Of a stretch of 57,264 nucleotides of DNA, positions 44,182 to 53,959 are shown in pieces (positions within the stretch are counted from its first letter, which is position 1; each line of letters starts with the position of its first letter). Where the stretch lies: contig BTUV01000013.1 in assembly GCA_045863035.1 (NCBI GenBank), positions 1 to 57,264 on the forward strand. Reading direction: 5' to 3'. The DNA is from H2-BAC3 sp045863035 (lineage in GTDB: Bacteria > Bacteroidota > Ignavibacteria > Ignavibacteriales > Ignavibacteriaceae). The notes beneath the pieces are model-generated. The model did no database searches. It was not told the DNA's origin and saw only the letters and a program-made list of their open reading frames with translations. The position numbers were made by a program, and so were the translations under genes.

Positions 44182-47100
44182 ATGTTTAAACAAAACCCGG
44201 ATAAAATATCGTATTCTGAAATAGAAAAGCAGATAAGCGAATTTTGGAAAAAGAATCAGATATTCGAAAAGAGCATTACTGAAAGAAGTGAGAAGAAGTC
44301 CTATACATTTTACGAAGGTCCGCCCACGGCAAACGGTAAACCGGGCATTCATCATGTAATGGCGCGCTCGCTTAAAGATATTATCTGCCGGTACAAAACC
44401 CTGCGCGGCTATCAGGTGCACAGAAAGGCCGGATGGGATACCCATGGTCTTCCGGTTGAAATTGAAGTAGAAAAAGCTCTCGGCATTAAGAGCAAAGACC
44501 AGATACCTGCCTTCGGGGTGGATAAATATAATACTGCCTGCCGCGAGTCTGTTTTTACCTACAAAGATCTGTGGGAAAAAATGACCGAACGGATGGGCTA
44601 CTGGATTGACCTTGATGACGCATATATCACCTGTACCAATGAGTATATTGAGTCCGTCTGGTGGTCACTCAAAACACTGTTTGACAAAGGTCTGATATAT
44701 AAAGATTATAAGATAGTGCCGCAGTGCCCCCGTTCCGAAACAGTGCTTTCATCGCATGAGCTGGCGCTTGGTTATAAGATGACCAAGGACCCTTCGGTCT
44801 ATGCTCTTTTTAAAATGAATGAGAGTGACGAATATATACTGGTCTGGACAACCACTCCCTGGACGCTGATTTCAAACGTCGCGCTGGCGTTTGGCGCCGA
44901 TGTGGATTATGTGAAGGTTTTACACAAAGAGAAAAAGCTCATTCTTGCCAAGGCGCGCCTTTCCGTTCTGGATGGTGATTATGAAATCCTTGATGAGTTT
45001 AAGGGCTCATCTATGGAGTATAAAGAATATGAGCAGCTTCTGCCATATATACCGGCACAGAAAAAAGCGTTTTATATCGTCATCGGCGACTTTGTAAGTA
45101 CCGAAGATGGCACCGGTATCGTTCATATTGCCCCGGCTTTTGGCGCGGATGACTATGAAATTTCCAAAAAATACGGCCTGCCGATGATGCAGCCGGTTCG
45201 CCCTAATGGCACGTTTAACCATGAAGTGCCTGAGTTTGAGGGGGTATTCTTTAAAGATGCAGATAATGGCATCCTGAAGAAAATGAAAATGGAAGGAAAG
45301 CTCTACAAAAAAGAAACCATTGAACACTCATACCCCTTTAGCTGGCGGTTTGATGATGTGCCGGTTCTCTACTACGCAAGAGAATCATGGTTCATCAGAA
45401 CCACTTCAGTTGCTGAAAGAATGGTTGAACTGAATGAGACGATCAACTGGTATCCGCCGGAAACAGGAAGCGGAAGATTTGGCAACTGGCTCGGTGAAAA
45501 TAAGGACTGGGCTCTTTCGCGTGACCGCTTCTGGGCTACTCCGCTGCCAATCTGGTTGAATGAAGACGGTGATATGATTGTTGTCGGAAGTATTGATGAG
45601 CTTAAACAGGGCTTTATATACGCCGGAGATACAAAGATTCCGGTCAGTGAAGTTAAAGAGATTGACCTGCACAAACCGTTTATTGATACCGTTTTTTTTG
45701 AGAAGAACGGAAAGATATATAAAAGAACTCCTGAACTGATTGACGTATGGTATGATTCCGGCGCAATGCCTTTCGCGCAGTACCATTATCCCTTTGAAAA
45801 CAAAGAGTGGTTTGAGAGCAACTTTCCGGCTGATTATATATCAGAGGGAATTGATCAGACGCGCGGCTGGTTTTATACTTTGCACGCCATCTCAACTATG
45901 CTGTTTGATAAAGTGGCGTACCGGAACGTTTTAGTCAATGATCTGATTCTTGACAAAGACGGCAGGAAGATGTCCAAGTCAAAGGGGAACACGGTTGATC
46001 CGTTTATGCTCTTTGATAAATTTGGCGCCGATGCTACCCGGTGGTATCTGATTATTAACAGTCCCCCATGGAAACCAACTCTCTTTAATGAAGATGATCT
46101 TGCTGAAAATCAGCGCAAATTTTTTGGTACTCTGATGAATACCTATTCGTTCTTCGTTATGTATGCAAATATCGATAAGTTTACATTTGCCGAAGAACTG
46201 ATTCCGTACGGAGAAAGACCTGAAACTGACAGATGGATTATTTCAAAGCTGAACACAGTAACGGCTGAATACCTCCGCCTGATGGATGAGTATGATATAA
46301 CTAAAGCAGCAAGGTTAATTTCAAACTTTACCATTGACCAGGTTTCAAACTGGTATGTGCGCCGTTCGCGCCGCCGTTTCTGGAAGTCTGAAATGAATCA
46401 GAACAAACTTTCGGCATATCAGACCTTGTATGAAGTGCTGGAAAGAATCAGCAAATTGACCGCACCGATTACTCCGTTTATCGCGGAGGATATATATCAG
46501 AACTTAAACAGTGTGACCGGACATGAAAAATATGAATCAGTCCATCTGGCGCTGTTTGAAGATCCGGTATTTTTTGACAGTGCTTTGGAAGAAAAGATGG
46601 AAACCGCTCAGCGGGTAGTCTCTATGACACGAGGCATGAGAGCGAAACTTAATCTGAAGATCCGGCAGCCCCTCAGCAAACTGATGGTAGCGGTTGACCC
46701 GTCAAAAGCAGATGCGCTCCGCACTATGGAGGAAGTTGTTCTTGAAGAACTGAACATTAAAGAGCTGCAGATACTTTCTGACGATTCCGGTATTGTGAGT
46801 AAATCAGCCAAGCCGAATTTTAAGGCAATAGGACCAAGATTTGGCAAGCAGGTAAATCAGGTTGCCGGCATGATTAAGGAACTCCCAGCTGAACAGGTTG
46901 CAAAACTTGACAAAGGTGAAAATATTGCGCTCGCTCTTAACGGTGAGCAGATTATCATTTCACCGGCGGATGTTGAAATCATAAGCTCAGACATTAAGGG
47001 CTGGTCGGTTGAATCTGATAACGGAGTGACAGTTGCTCTTGATACTGAGTTAAGTGATGAGCTGATTGCGGAAGGATTTTCGCGTGAATTTGTTAACCGG

Positions 47101-47325
47101 GTTCAGAATATGAGAAAAGATGCCGGTTATGAAGTAACAGACCGCATCCGGATTATATATACTGCTGATGAGCAGCTGCAGAAAGCGATTGAACAGTTCA
47201 AAGAAAATATCGCGTCAGAAACACTGGCTGCTGAAGTTTTAAACAATGCACGGACGAACGGCGGTTACCGTCAGTCCTGGGTTATAGATAAATTTACGGT
47301 TGAAATAGAAATACAAAAAGTTTAA
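44182..47325 (+). CDS. ileS: Isoleucyl-tRNA synthetase
   Basis: 1047 residues. HIGH-equivalent GIHHVMARSLKD, KMSKS loop GRKMSKSKGN, the WDTHGLPVEIEVEKALG insertion and a large CP1 editing domain (VWTTTPWTLISN; HIAPAFGADD). The motif style and length match the eukaryote-like (type 2) IleS found in Bacteroidetes, a class less sensitive to mupirocin in some species. It lacks the C-terminal zinc cysteines of the E. coli type. Confidence 0.96.
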   Translation: MFKQNPDKISYSEIEKQISEFWKKNQIFEKSITERSEKKSYTFYEGPPTANGKPGIHHVMARSLKDIICRYKTLRGYQVHRKAGWDTHGLPVEIEVEKALGIKSKDQIPAFGVDKYNTACRESVFTYKDLWEKMTERMGYWIDLDDAYITCTNEYIESVWWSLKTLFDKGLIYKDYKIVPQCPRSETVLSSHELALGYKMTKDPSVYALFKMNESDEYILVWTTTPWTLISNVALAFGADVDYVKVLHKEKKLILAKARLSVLDGDYEILDEFKGSSMEYKEYEQLLPYIPAQKKAFYIVIGDFVSTEDGTGIVHIAPAFGADDYEISKKYGLPMMQPVRPNGTFNHEVPEFEGVFFKDADNGILKKMKMEGKLYKKETIEHSYPFSWRFDDVPVLYYARESWFIRTTSVAERMVELNETINWYPPETGSGRFGNWLGENKDWALSRDRFWATPLPIWLNEDGDMIVVGSIDELKQGFIYAGDTKIPVSEVKEIDLHKPFIDTVFFEKNGKIYKRTPELIDVWYDSGAMPFAQYHYPFENKEWFESNFPADYISEGIDQTRGWFYTLHAISTMLFDKVAYRNVLVNDLILDKDGRKMSKSKGNTVDPFMLFDKFGADATRWYLIINSPPWKPTLFNEDDLAENQRKFFGTLMNTYSFFVMYANIDKFTFAEELIPYGERPETDRWIISKLNTVTAEYLRLMDEYDITKAARLISNFTIDQVSNWYVRRSRRRFWKSEMNQNKLSAYQTLYEVLERISKLTAPITPFIAEDIYQNLNSVTGHEKYESVHLALFEDPVFFDSALEEKMETAQRVVSMTRGMRAKLNLKIRQPLSKLMVAVDPSKADALRTMEEVVLEELNIKELQILSDDSGIVSKSAKPNFKAIGPRFGKQVNQVAGMIKELPAEQVAKLDKGENIALALNGEQIIISPADVEIISSDIKGWSVESDNGVTVALDTELSDELIAEGFSREFVNRVQNMRKDAGYEVTDRIRIIYTADEQLQKAIEQFKENIASETLAAEVLNNARTNGGYRQSWVIDKFTVEIEIQKV

Positions 47326-47395
47326 TACATAAGGCGGTTGCTGTAATTGTGCGGCCGCTGGTTTATTCATTCATAAATAATAAACGGAGTTTGAC

Positions 47396-48229
47396 ATGGC
47401 TAAGAAAGCAGCTTCCTCCACAGAGACAGTTAAATCCAAATCATCCAAAAGTCCTAAACGGGCTGAGGTAAAAAAACCTTCCGCGGATAAATCTGCAAAG
47501 CCGGCGGAAAAATCGTCGAAGGTTAAAAAAACATCGGAAGATACCGTCCCGAAGAGGAAAGTTGCGGTTAAAGCCGTGGCTGAAAAAGCAAAAGGTTCAA
47601 AAACAGAGATGAAAGAAACAAAAAAAGAAGTTAAAGAGACAAAGAAGAAAGCTGCTGAAGCTGCTGAAAAACCGAAGGCAGTAAAAGCACCGAAAGCTGC
47701 CGCAAAGCCAAAGGAAACGAAGAAATCGGAAACGAAGCCGGCAGCGGTTGAACCCCCGGTAAAAGCAGACCCTCCTAAGCAGGAAGTTCCGCCAAAGCGC
47801 CCGATTGTCCTTTCAAAGAAATATGGCAAGGAAGATCTCGAACACTTCCGGAAAATTATTCTGGACAAACGTGCTGAAATTGTGCGCCAGATTCAGAACC
47901 TTCAGGAACAGATGAAAGACCCGACAACGGGCGAATATATTAACGAGAATTCCCCTTATTCTCTCCACATGGCAGAGCAGGGAACCGATGCAATGGAGCG
48001 GGAAAAAACCTATTTATATATACAACGCGAAACAAAATTCTTAACTTATCTTGATGACGCGCTTGAGAGAATTGACGCGGGAACGTACGGAGTCTGTATT
48101 GAGTGTATTGATGAGCCAAAAAATCTGTGCCCGACCTGTCCGTTAATTTCAAAACAGCGTCTTGAAGCGGTTCCTCACAGCAAGCTCTGCGTGGAAATTA
48201 AGAAGCTGCAGGAAAAATCAAGAAGATAA
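47396..48229 (+). CDS. TraR/DksA-family zinc-finger protein with long lysine-rich N-terminal tail
   Basis: 277 residues. Residues 1 to about 140 are a Lys/Ala/Glu/Pro-rich, histone H1-like low-complexity tail. Residues about 145-277 are DksA/TraR-like (KYGKEDLEHFRKIILDKRAE coiled coil; LDDALERIDAGTYGVCIECI). Cysteines C234-x2-C237 and C265 match the usual zinc site, but the fourth ligand is missing (CVEI). An extra C245-x2-C248 pair (LCPTCP) stands in the loop and could supply ligands. Homologues sit before lspA in many Bacteroidetes and in B. subtilis (ylyA). Possible roles are RNA polymerase control via the secondary channel plus DNA binding through the tail. Confidence 0.82.
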   Translation: MAKKAASSTETVKSKSSKSPKRAEVKKPSADKSAKPAEKSSKVKKTSEDTVPKRKVAVKAVAEKAKGSKTEMKETKKEVKETKKKAAEAAEKPKAVKAPKAAAKPKETKKSETKPAAVEPPVKADPPKQEVPPKRPIVLSKKYGKEDLEHFRKIILDKRAEIVRQIQNLQEQMKDPTTGEYINENSPYSLHMAEQGTDAMEREKTYLYIQRETKFLTYLDDALERIDAGTYGVCIECIDEPKNLCPTCPLISKQRLEAVPHSKLCVEIKKLQEKSRR

Positions 48230-48255
48230 GAACAAAGTAAGGGTAACATCAGCGT

Positions 48256-49059
48256 TTGCGTGTATTATATCTGACCTTAGTCTCGGTTCTCATTGACCAG
48301 GCAACCAAGTTAGCGGTTAAAGGTTTTAAAATTCCGTTTCTCAATTTCGAGTACTTTGGTATGTATCACGGACAGTCAATCCCCGTCGCGGGTGACTTCT
48401 TTATGCTTACCTTTGTTGAAAATCCGGGAATGGCTTTTGGCATTGATCTAAACTCAACGGCAAAGCCATGGATTTCAATCTTCTCGGTTGTAGCAAGTAT
48501 CGGTCTTTTCTTTTATCTTTATTCTGTAAGGAAACAGAGCCGCAGTATGAGAGTAGCGCTGGCGCTGATACTGGGCGGTGCGATAGGCAATCTTATTGAT
48601 CGCTGCTTCTATGGTGTGTTCTATGGATATGCACCGGTGTTGTACGGAAAAGTTGTTGATTTTTTCAATTTTGATTTTTTCGATGTAACACTGTTTGGTC
48701 AGACGTATGACCGCTTCCCGATTTTTAACATCGCAGACGCGGCAGTTTCAGTCGGAGTATTTCTTTTGCTGGCATTTTATAAGCAGCATCAGGAGGAACT
48801 TGAGATGAGGGATGAAGCTGAAAAAATTATAGCCGAAAGAGAATCAGCCCGTGAATCAGCCGCTAATGATATTCCGGAAAACAGTTACTTTGACGGAGAA
48901 ATTCCTGACGATTTAAAAGAAATCAATCCGGGTACCAGTTACGGAAATCCGGACCGCGAAGGCCGCGGTGAAATTGAGATACCGACCACCTCTGATATTA
49001 TACAAGTTGTGAAGCCGCAAAATGGCGAATCTGATAACAGAAAAAATATTCAGATTTAA
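48256..49059 (+). CDS. lspA: Lipoprotein signal peptidase (signal peptidase II)
   Basis: 267 residues, TTG start. Four membrane helices and catalytic Asp boxes GNLIDRCFYG and IFNIADAAVSVG. It cleaves the signal peptides of prolipoproteins such as the efflux adaptor in this window. It is about 90 residues longer than typical LspA: a DFFNFDFFDVTLFGQTYDRF insert precedes the last helix, and a charged acidic cytoplasmic tail extends from about residue 175. It overlaps rluD by 38 bases. Confidence 0.93.
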   Translation: MRVLYLTLVSVLIDQATKLAVKGFKIPFLNFEYFGMYHGQSIPVAGDFFMLTFVENPGMAFGIDLNSTAKPWISIFSVVASIGLFFYLYSVRKQSRSMRVALALILGGAIGNLIDRCFYGVFYGYAPVLYGKVVDFFNFDFFDVTLFGQTYDRFPIFNIADAAVSVGVFLLLAFYKQHQEELEMRDEAEKIIAERESARESAANDIPENSYFDGEIPDDLKEINPGTSYGNPDREGRGEIEIPTTSDIIQVVKPQNGESDNRKNIQI

Positions 49060-50032
49060 CCTTCCGGACGGAAAGAAAAAAGAAAGAATTGATCTTTTTC
49101 TTGCAAACTCAATAGAGAACGCAACCCGTACCCGGATTCAGAAACTTATTGAAGCGGGTTATGTGACCGTAAACGCGAAAATTATTAAATCTAATTATAA
49201 AGTTGCACCCCGTGACTATATTGAAGTCTGCATCCCGGTCTCGCCCCGCCCTGAATTTCCTGAACCGGAAGATATACCTATTGAAGTTGTTTATGAAGAC
49301 GAATATATCATCATAGTAAACAAAGGTCCGGGGATGGCGGTGCATCCGTCATTGGGGAACTACAGCGGCACTCTGGTTCATGCACTGCTTCATCACTCGC
49401 AGAAGCTGAGCGCGATGAACACACCAGGAAGACCCGGCATTGTTCATCGTATTGATAAAGACACAAGCGGACTGGTTATCGTAGCAAAGGATAATTACAC
49501 ACACTCGCACCTCGCTGCCCAGTTCAGCCGGCACACCATTGACCGGGAATATCAGGCGATTGTCTGGGGGCTGCCTGAGCCAGACTCAGGAACCATTGAT
49601 ACCTATATATGCCGAAGCAAAAAGGACAGAAAGAAGTTTACTGCATCAGTGGATGAAGGCAAAAGAGCAATTACCTATTATGAGGTGCTTGAACGGTTTG
49701 AATTCGCCGCGTTAGTAAGATTAAAACTGAAAACCGGCCGCACGCATCAGATACGAGTACACATGGCTCACATCGGGCATCCGGTATTTGGCGATGCGTT
49801 TTACGGAGGAAGGGCGGTTATATACGGCTCCCAGCTCCCTAAAATTAAACAGCGTGTCGCAAATCTGCTTGAGGTGATGCAGAGGCAGGCGCTTCATGCT
49901 AAAACACTTGGTTTTATTCATCCGGTTACCAAAGAACATCTGATATTGGATTCCAAACTGCCAAAAGATATGCAGTACCTGTTGGACGAAATATCATCAA
50001 CCCATAAAGAAAATTATGATACAGATATATAA
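49022..50032 (+). CDS. rluD: 23S rRNA pseudouridine synthase, RluD family
   Basis: 336 residues. N-terminal S4 RNA-binding domain (RIDLFLANSIENATRTRIQK), then the catalytic HRIDKDTSGLVIVAK box with the conserved Asp, and GRTHQIRVHMAHIGHPVFGD. The homologue (ylyB) follows lspA in B. subtilis too. It overlaps cysS by 17 bases. Confidence 0.93.
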   Translation: MANLITEKIFRFNLPDGKKKERIDLFLANSIENATRTRIQKLIEAGYVTVNAKIIKSNYKVAPRDYIEVCIPVSPRPEFPEPEDIPIEVVYEDEYIIIVNKGPGMAVHPSLGNYSGTLVHALLHHSQKLSAMNTPGRPGIVHRIDKDTSGLVIVAKDNYTHSHLAAQFSRHTIDREYQAIVWGLPEPDSGTIDTYICRSKKDRKKFTASVDEGKRAITYYEVLERFEFAALVRLKLKTGRTHQIRVHMAHIGHPVFGDAFYGGRAVIYGSQLPKIKQRVANLLEVMQRQALHAKTLGFIHPVTKEHLILDSKLPKDMQYLLDEISSTHKENYDTDI

Positions 50033-51413
50033 TACCCTGACACGAAATAAAGAAGAGTTCCGACCTATACAAGCGGGGGAAGTAAAATTTTACGTTTGCG
50101 GTCCGACTGTCTATGACTACTTTCACATTGGCAATGGCCGTTCGTTTATCAATGCTGATTTTATACACCGTTATCTGGCATACCGCGGCTTTAAGGTTAC
50201 TTTTATTATGAACGTAACCGATGTTGATGATAAGATTATTAAAAAGGCAAATGCTGAGGGTGTTGAGTCATCAGTTATCGCGGCTAAATATACGCAGGCA
50301 TTTTTTGAAGACCTCGCGAAGCTCGGCATAAAACCGGCTACGCTGCATCCTAAAGCAACTGAACACATGAAAGAGATTATTGATATTATCAGACGGCTTG
50401 AAGAAAAAGAGATTGCCTATAATGTAAACGGTGATGTGTTTTATGATATATCAAAGTTTAACGGCTACGGCAAACTGAGCGGAAAAAATATTGACGAACT
50501 TGAAGCCGGCTCACGCGTGGATGTGAACGAAATTAAAAAACATCCGCTCGACTTTTCGCTCTGGAAGAGCGCAAAACCCGGTGAACCCTTCTGGGAAAGC
50601 CCCTGGGGCAAGGGTCGCCCCGGCTGGCATATTGAATGTTCCGCGATGGGCTCAAAACATCTGGGAGAAACATTTGATATACACGCAGGCGGAAGCGATT
50701 TGATTTTTCCGCATCATGAAAACGAAATAGCACAAAGTGAGGCCTGCTTCGGTAAAACATTCGCCAATTACTGGATTCATTTTGGCTTTCTGAATATCGA
50801 TAACACTAAGATGTCCAAATCTCTGGGTAACTTTTTTACGGTGAGAGATATACTTGAAAAGTTTCCTGCCACAGCGCTCCGTCTCTTTTTTGCGCAGACA
50901 CATTTCTCTGTACAGTTAAATTTTACTCACGAAGCGCTTGAAGCTGCCGCGAAAGGGAGTGAAAAAATGCAGAATCTGAGAGCTACACTGACTTCATATA
51001 TACAGACCGCTCCTGAAAAAGGTTTGGATTTTTCACTTGAGGAATATCGCGGCCGGTTCACCGGGGCAATGGATGATAACTTTAACACACCTAATGCAGT
51101 TGCTGTCCTTTTTGATTTTCTGCGCGATGTAAACAGAGCTCTTGATAAAGAAGAGAAACTCTCAAAGAAGTCAGCCGGTGATCTTCTTACCTTCTTTGAA
51201 GAAACCGCCGGAGGTGTGCTTGGTCTTTTGTCTGAGAAGCCGGTTGGTGACGCAGGTCTGGAAGATGAAGTCATAGGTCTGCTGCTTTATGTAAGAACAG
51301 AATTAAAAAAAGAGAAAAACTACCGTCTTTCGGATGTCATACGTGACCGGCTGAAGGAAATCGGAATTGAGATAAGAGATTCAAAGGAAGGCACAACCTT
51401 CCGTAAACTCTGA
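50016..51413 (+). CDS. cysS: Cysteinyl-tRNA synthetase
   Basis: 465 residues. Zinc ligands in YVCGPTVYDYFHIGNGRS (also the HIGH loop), WHIECSAM and GGSDLIFPHHENEIAQSEA; KMSKSLGNF loop. Charges tRNA-Cys. Overlaps rluD. Confidence 0.96.
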   Translation: MIQIYNTLTRNKEEFRPIQAGEVKFYVCGPTVYDYFHIGNGRSFINADFIHRYLAYRGFKVTFIMNVTDVDDKIIKKANAEGVESSVIAAKYTQAFFEDLAKLGIKPATLHPKATEHMKEIIDIIRRLEEKEIAYNVNGDVFYDISKFNGYGKLSGKNIDELEAGSRVDVNEIKKHPLDFSLWKSAKPGEPFWESPWGKGRPGWHIECSAMGSKHLGETFDIHAGGSDLIFPHHENEIAQSEACFGKTFANYWIHFGFLNIDNTKMSKSLGNFFTVRDILEKFPATALRLFFAQTHFSVQLNFTHEALEAAAKGSEKMQNLRATLTSYIQTAPEKGLDFSLEEYRGRFTGAMDDNFNTPNAVAVLFDFLRDVNRALDKEEKLSKKSAGDLLTFFEETAGGVLGLLSEKPVGDAGLEDEVIGLLLYVRTELKKEKNYRLSDVIRDRLKEIGIEIRDSKEGTTFRKL

Positions 51414-51421
51414 TTACTTAA

Positions 51422-52111
51422 ATGAGCACACAGCAGATCACACATTTTACACTTGATGGCAGAGAACTGCCCTGCAGGATACGCCGAAGCGCCCGTGCCA
51501 AATATATATCGCTGCGGATAACCCCCGCCGGTGAGCTTGAACTGGTGCTCCCCGGAAGGGCAAAGCCGGAAGATGGTCTCCGTCTGCTCGAAAAAAACAA
51601 AGAATGGGTTAGAGCCAGAAAAAAGCTGCTGAAAAGCGAGTCTGATGAATTCTATTATCTGGGGAAGAAACTTGCTATAGCTCGTTCATTTTCTGAAGAG
51701 GTCAGAGATCATGAAATCCGGCTGAGGGGAGAACAGTTTCTTATTAAGAGCCCGGTTGCATCACGGATGAGCGTTCAGTCAATATATAACGGATTCATCA
51801 GATACCGTGCTGAGAGGTATTTGCTTCAGCGCGCTGAAGAACTTGCAAAGAAACATAGTTTTGAGGTAGAGCGGTTCACGTTGCGCAAGCAGAAATCCCG
51901 TTGGGGTAGCTGTTCATCAGGAAAAAGAATTTCACTGAATGTGAACCTGATGAAATGTCCTGAAAATATTATTGACTACGTGATATTTCATGAACTCTGC
52001 CATCTGCGATATATGGACCATTCAGAAAAGTTCTGGAATGAAGTGCGCAAATATGTGCCTGATTACCGGAAACTGCGCCGTCAGCTTAAATTTTATGCGA
52101 AAGTAAATTAA
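51422..52111 (+). CDS. YgjP/WLM-like metallopeptidase-fold protein (DUF45)
   Basis: 229 residues. The zinc motif HELCHLRYMDHSEKFW, preceded by KSRWGSCSSGKRISLNVNL, defines the YgjP family. Despite its protease-like fold, the E. coli member has been reported to hydrolyse UTP. The real substrate here is unknown. It starts 8 bases after cysS. Confidence 0.88.
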   Translation: MSTQQITHFTLDGRELPCRIRRSARAKYISLRITPAGELELVLPGRAKPEDGLRLLEKNKEWVRARKKLLKSESDEFYYLGKKLAIARSFSEEVRDHEIRLRGEQFLIKSPVASRMSVQSIYNGFIRYRAERYLLQRAEELAKKHSFEVERFTLRKQKSRWGSCSSGKRISLNVNLMKCPENIIDYVIFHELCHLRYMDHSEKFWNEVRKYVPDYRKLRRQLKFYAKVN

Positions 52112-52113
52112 AA

Positions 52114-53034
52114 ATGTCTGAGATACAGGAACAACCGAAACACAAAGCAGGATATGCAGCAATAGCAGGGCTTCCGAATGCAGGAAAGTCAACGCTGATG
52201 AATGCTCTGCTCGGTCAGAAACTTTCAATCACCAGTAAAAAACCGCAGACTACGCGTAAGAAAATAGCGGGCATATTAAGTGAGGAACAGTATCAGATTA
52301 TTTTTCTTGATACACCCGGAATACTTGACCCTAAATATCTGCTTCAGGAGCGGATGAGCAGGTTTATAGAGTATTCAGTATCTGATGCAGATATATTGCT
52401 TCTGATTTTTGACGCGCAGGGTATCAAGTCAGCCAAGCGCTTATTCGCGGAAAATTTTGACCGGATTTTGGAGAACAGCAGGAGAAAAAAGAAAATCCTG
52501 CTGCTGAACAAAACCGATCTGGTGACACCGGAAATCATTCAGGATGGTATAAGGTTTGCGCGGGAGAATTATCAGTTTGATGAAATTATCCCCGTTTCTG
52601 CTCTTGAAAAGGTCGGGCTTGAACTTGTTCTTGAAAAAATTATTCAATATCTCCCTGAACATCCCAAGTATTTTGATGATGACCGTATAGCAGAAGAAAC
52701 GGAACGATTCTTTGTTTCTGAAATTATCCGTGAAAAGATTTTTGAGATATATAAAGAGGAAGTTCCCTATAGCTGTGAAGTGGGGATTGAAGAATTTAAG
52801 GAGCGTGCTGAAGGAAAAGATTATATATCCGCGGTTATTTTTGTTGAGAAAGAAAGCCAGAAACCAATTTTGATAGGAAAGCAGGGGCTTCTGATTAAAA
52901 AATTGGGGGAACTTTCGCGGGCTGATATTGAAGCTTTTCACGGCAAGCCGGTCTATCTTGAGCTGCGGGTTAAGGTTCGCGAAAACTGGCGTTCAGATGA
53001 ATATCTTTTAAGGCAGATGGGCTATGAACCCTGA
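52114..53034 (+). CDS. era: GTPase Era
   Basis: 306 residues. G1 GLPNAGKST, G3 DTPG, G4 NKTD, and a C-terminal KH RNA-binding domain (ILIGKQGLLIKKLGE). It binds 16S rRNA during 30S maturation. It starts 2 bases after the previous stop codon and overlaps the transporter gene by 11 bases. Confidence 0.95.
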   Translation: MSEIQEQPKHKAGYAAIAGLPNAGKSTLMNALLGQKLSITSKKPQTTRKKIAGILSEEQYQIIFLDTPGILDPKYLLQERMSRFIEYSVSDADILLLIFDAQGIKSAKRLFAENFDRILENSRRKKKILLLNKTDLVTPEIIQDGIRFARENYQFDEIIPVSALEKVGLELVLEKIIQYLPEHPKYFDDDRIAEETERFFVSEIIREKIFEIYKEEVPYSCEVGIEEFKERAEGKDYISAVIFVEKESQKPILIGKQGLLIKKLGELSRADIEAFHGKPVYLELRVKVRENWRSDEYLLRQMGYEP

Positions 53035-53959
53035 TATTCAGGCGAAACCCCCGATTGTAAAAGCTGAACTCATTCTTCTGCTGGTAGCACTGCTTTGGGG
53101 AGGCACCTTTGCGATGATCAAAAGTGTGCTGGTTGATGTTTCTCCTATGGTTTTTGTTTCAATGCGGTTTGGGCTGGCTTCGTTAATTCTGTTTATATTA
53201 TTCAGATCATCTTTTTCCAATCTGAAGAAACATCACTTCACCGAAGGTGCTTTGCTCGGTGTGATATTGTTTTCCGGTTTTATCACTCAGACCATCGGAC
53301 TGAAGGATACCACTGCAACCAAATCCGCATTTATTACCGGAACGTTTGTGGTACTCACCCCGGTTTTTCAGGTGATCATTGAACGGCGGATGCCTTCTCT
53401 GGTTAATATTATCGGCATTGTTATAGTGTTTACCGGTATTGCATTTCTTTCGTCATCGGGTGAGTCACCATTGTCGGTTTTTACTGAAATCGGCAGTAAT
53501 TTTACCTTCGGTGATTTTCTGACTTTTATCGGCGCGGTGTTTTATGCTTTATATATCGTTTATCTTGATATTATAAGCGGCCGGCATGATTACCGTTTTC
53601 TCACTTTTTTTCAGATTGCGGTAACTTTTGTGCTGGCGGTTGCTTCTGCTTTTCTGCTTGATATTAGCGGTGTTGAACCGGCTGCATTGACTTTGAATAG
53701 TGGCGTAATTGGTGCGGTTCTTTATACTTCGATATTTGCAACTATTATTACTACATTTTTACAAACAAGGTATCAGCGGGCGGTTACGCCGACAAAGGCG
53801 GGAATTATATTTTCTTTTGAACCGATATTTGCAGCGATATTTGCCTATTTCCTTCTCTCTGAGCTGCCTGGTTTACTTGGTTTTATTGGCGGAATTTTGA
53901 TAGTTGGCGGTATCATTTTTACTGAGGTGGCCGGAAGAAAAGAAGGAGAGATATCGTGA
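53024..53959 (+). CDS. EamA/DMT-family transporter
   Basis: 311 residues with ten hydrophobic segments in two EamA repeats (LILLVALLWGGTFAMIK; GVIGAVLYTSIFATIITTFL; then the FEPIFAAIFAY block). Members export amino acids, nucleosides or drugs. Substrate not predictable. Overlaps era and the acylphosphatase gene. Confidence 0.9.
   Translation: MNPDIQAKPPIVKAELILLLVALLWGGTFAMIKSVLVDVSPMVFVSMRFGLASLILFILFRSSFSNLKKHHFTEGALLGVILFSGFITQTIGLKDTTATKSAFITGTFVVLTPVFQVIIERRMPSLVNIIGIVIVFTGIAFLSSSGESPLSVFTEIGSNFTFGDFLTFIGAVFYALYIVYLDIISGRHDYRFLTFFQIAVTFVLAVASAFLLDISGVEPAALTLNSGVIGAVLYTSIFATIITTFLQTRYQRAVTPTKAGIIFSFEPIFAAIFAYFLLSELPGLLGFIGGILIVGGIIFTEVAGRKEGEIS

Noticed and set aside
47371..47868. 165-residue Phe/Ala-rich minus-strand ORF
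   Set aside because: Mirror image of the Lys-rich tail of the DksA-like gene (AAG/AAA read as CTT/TTT).
52441..52941. 166-residue minus-strand ORF
   Set aside because: Antisense to era, Phe/Asn-rich shadow with no start signal.
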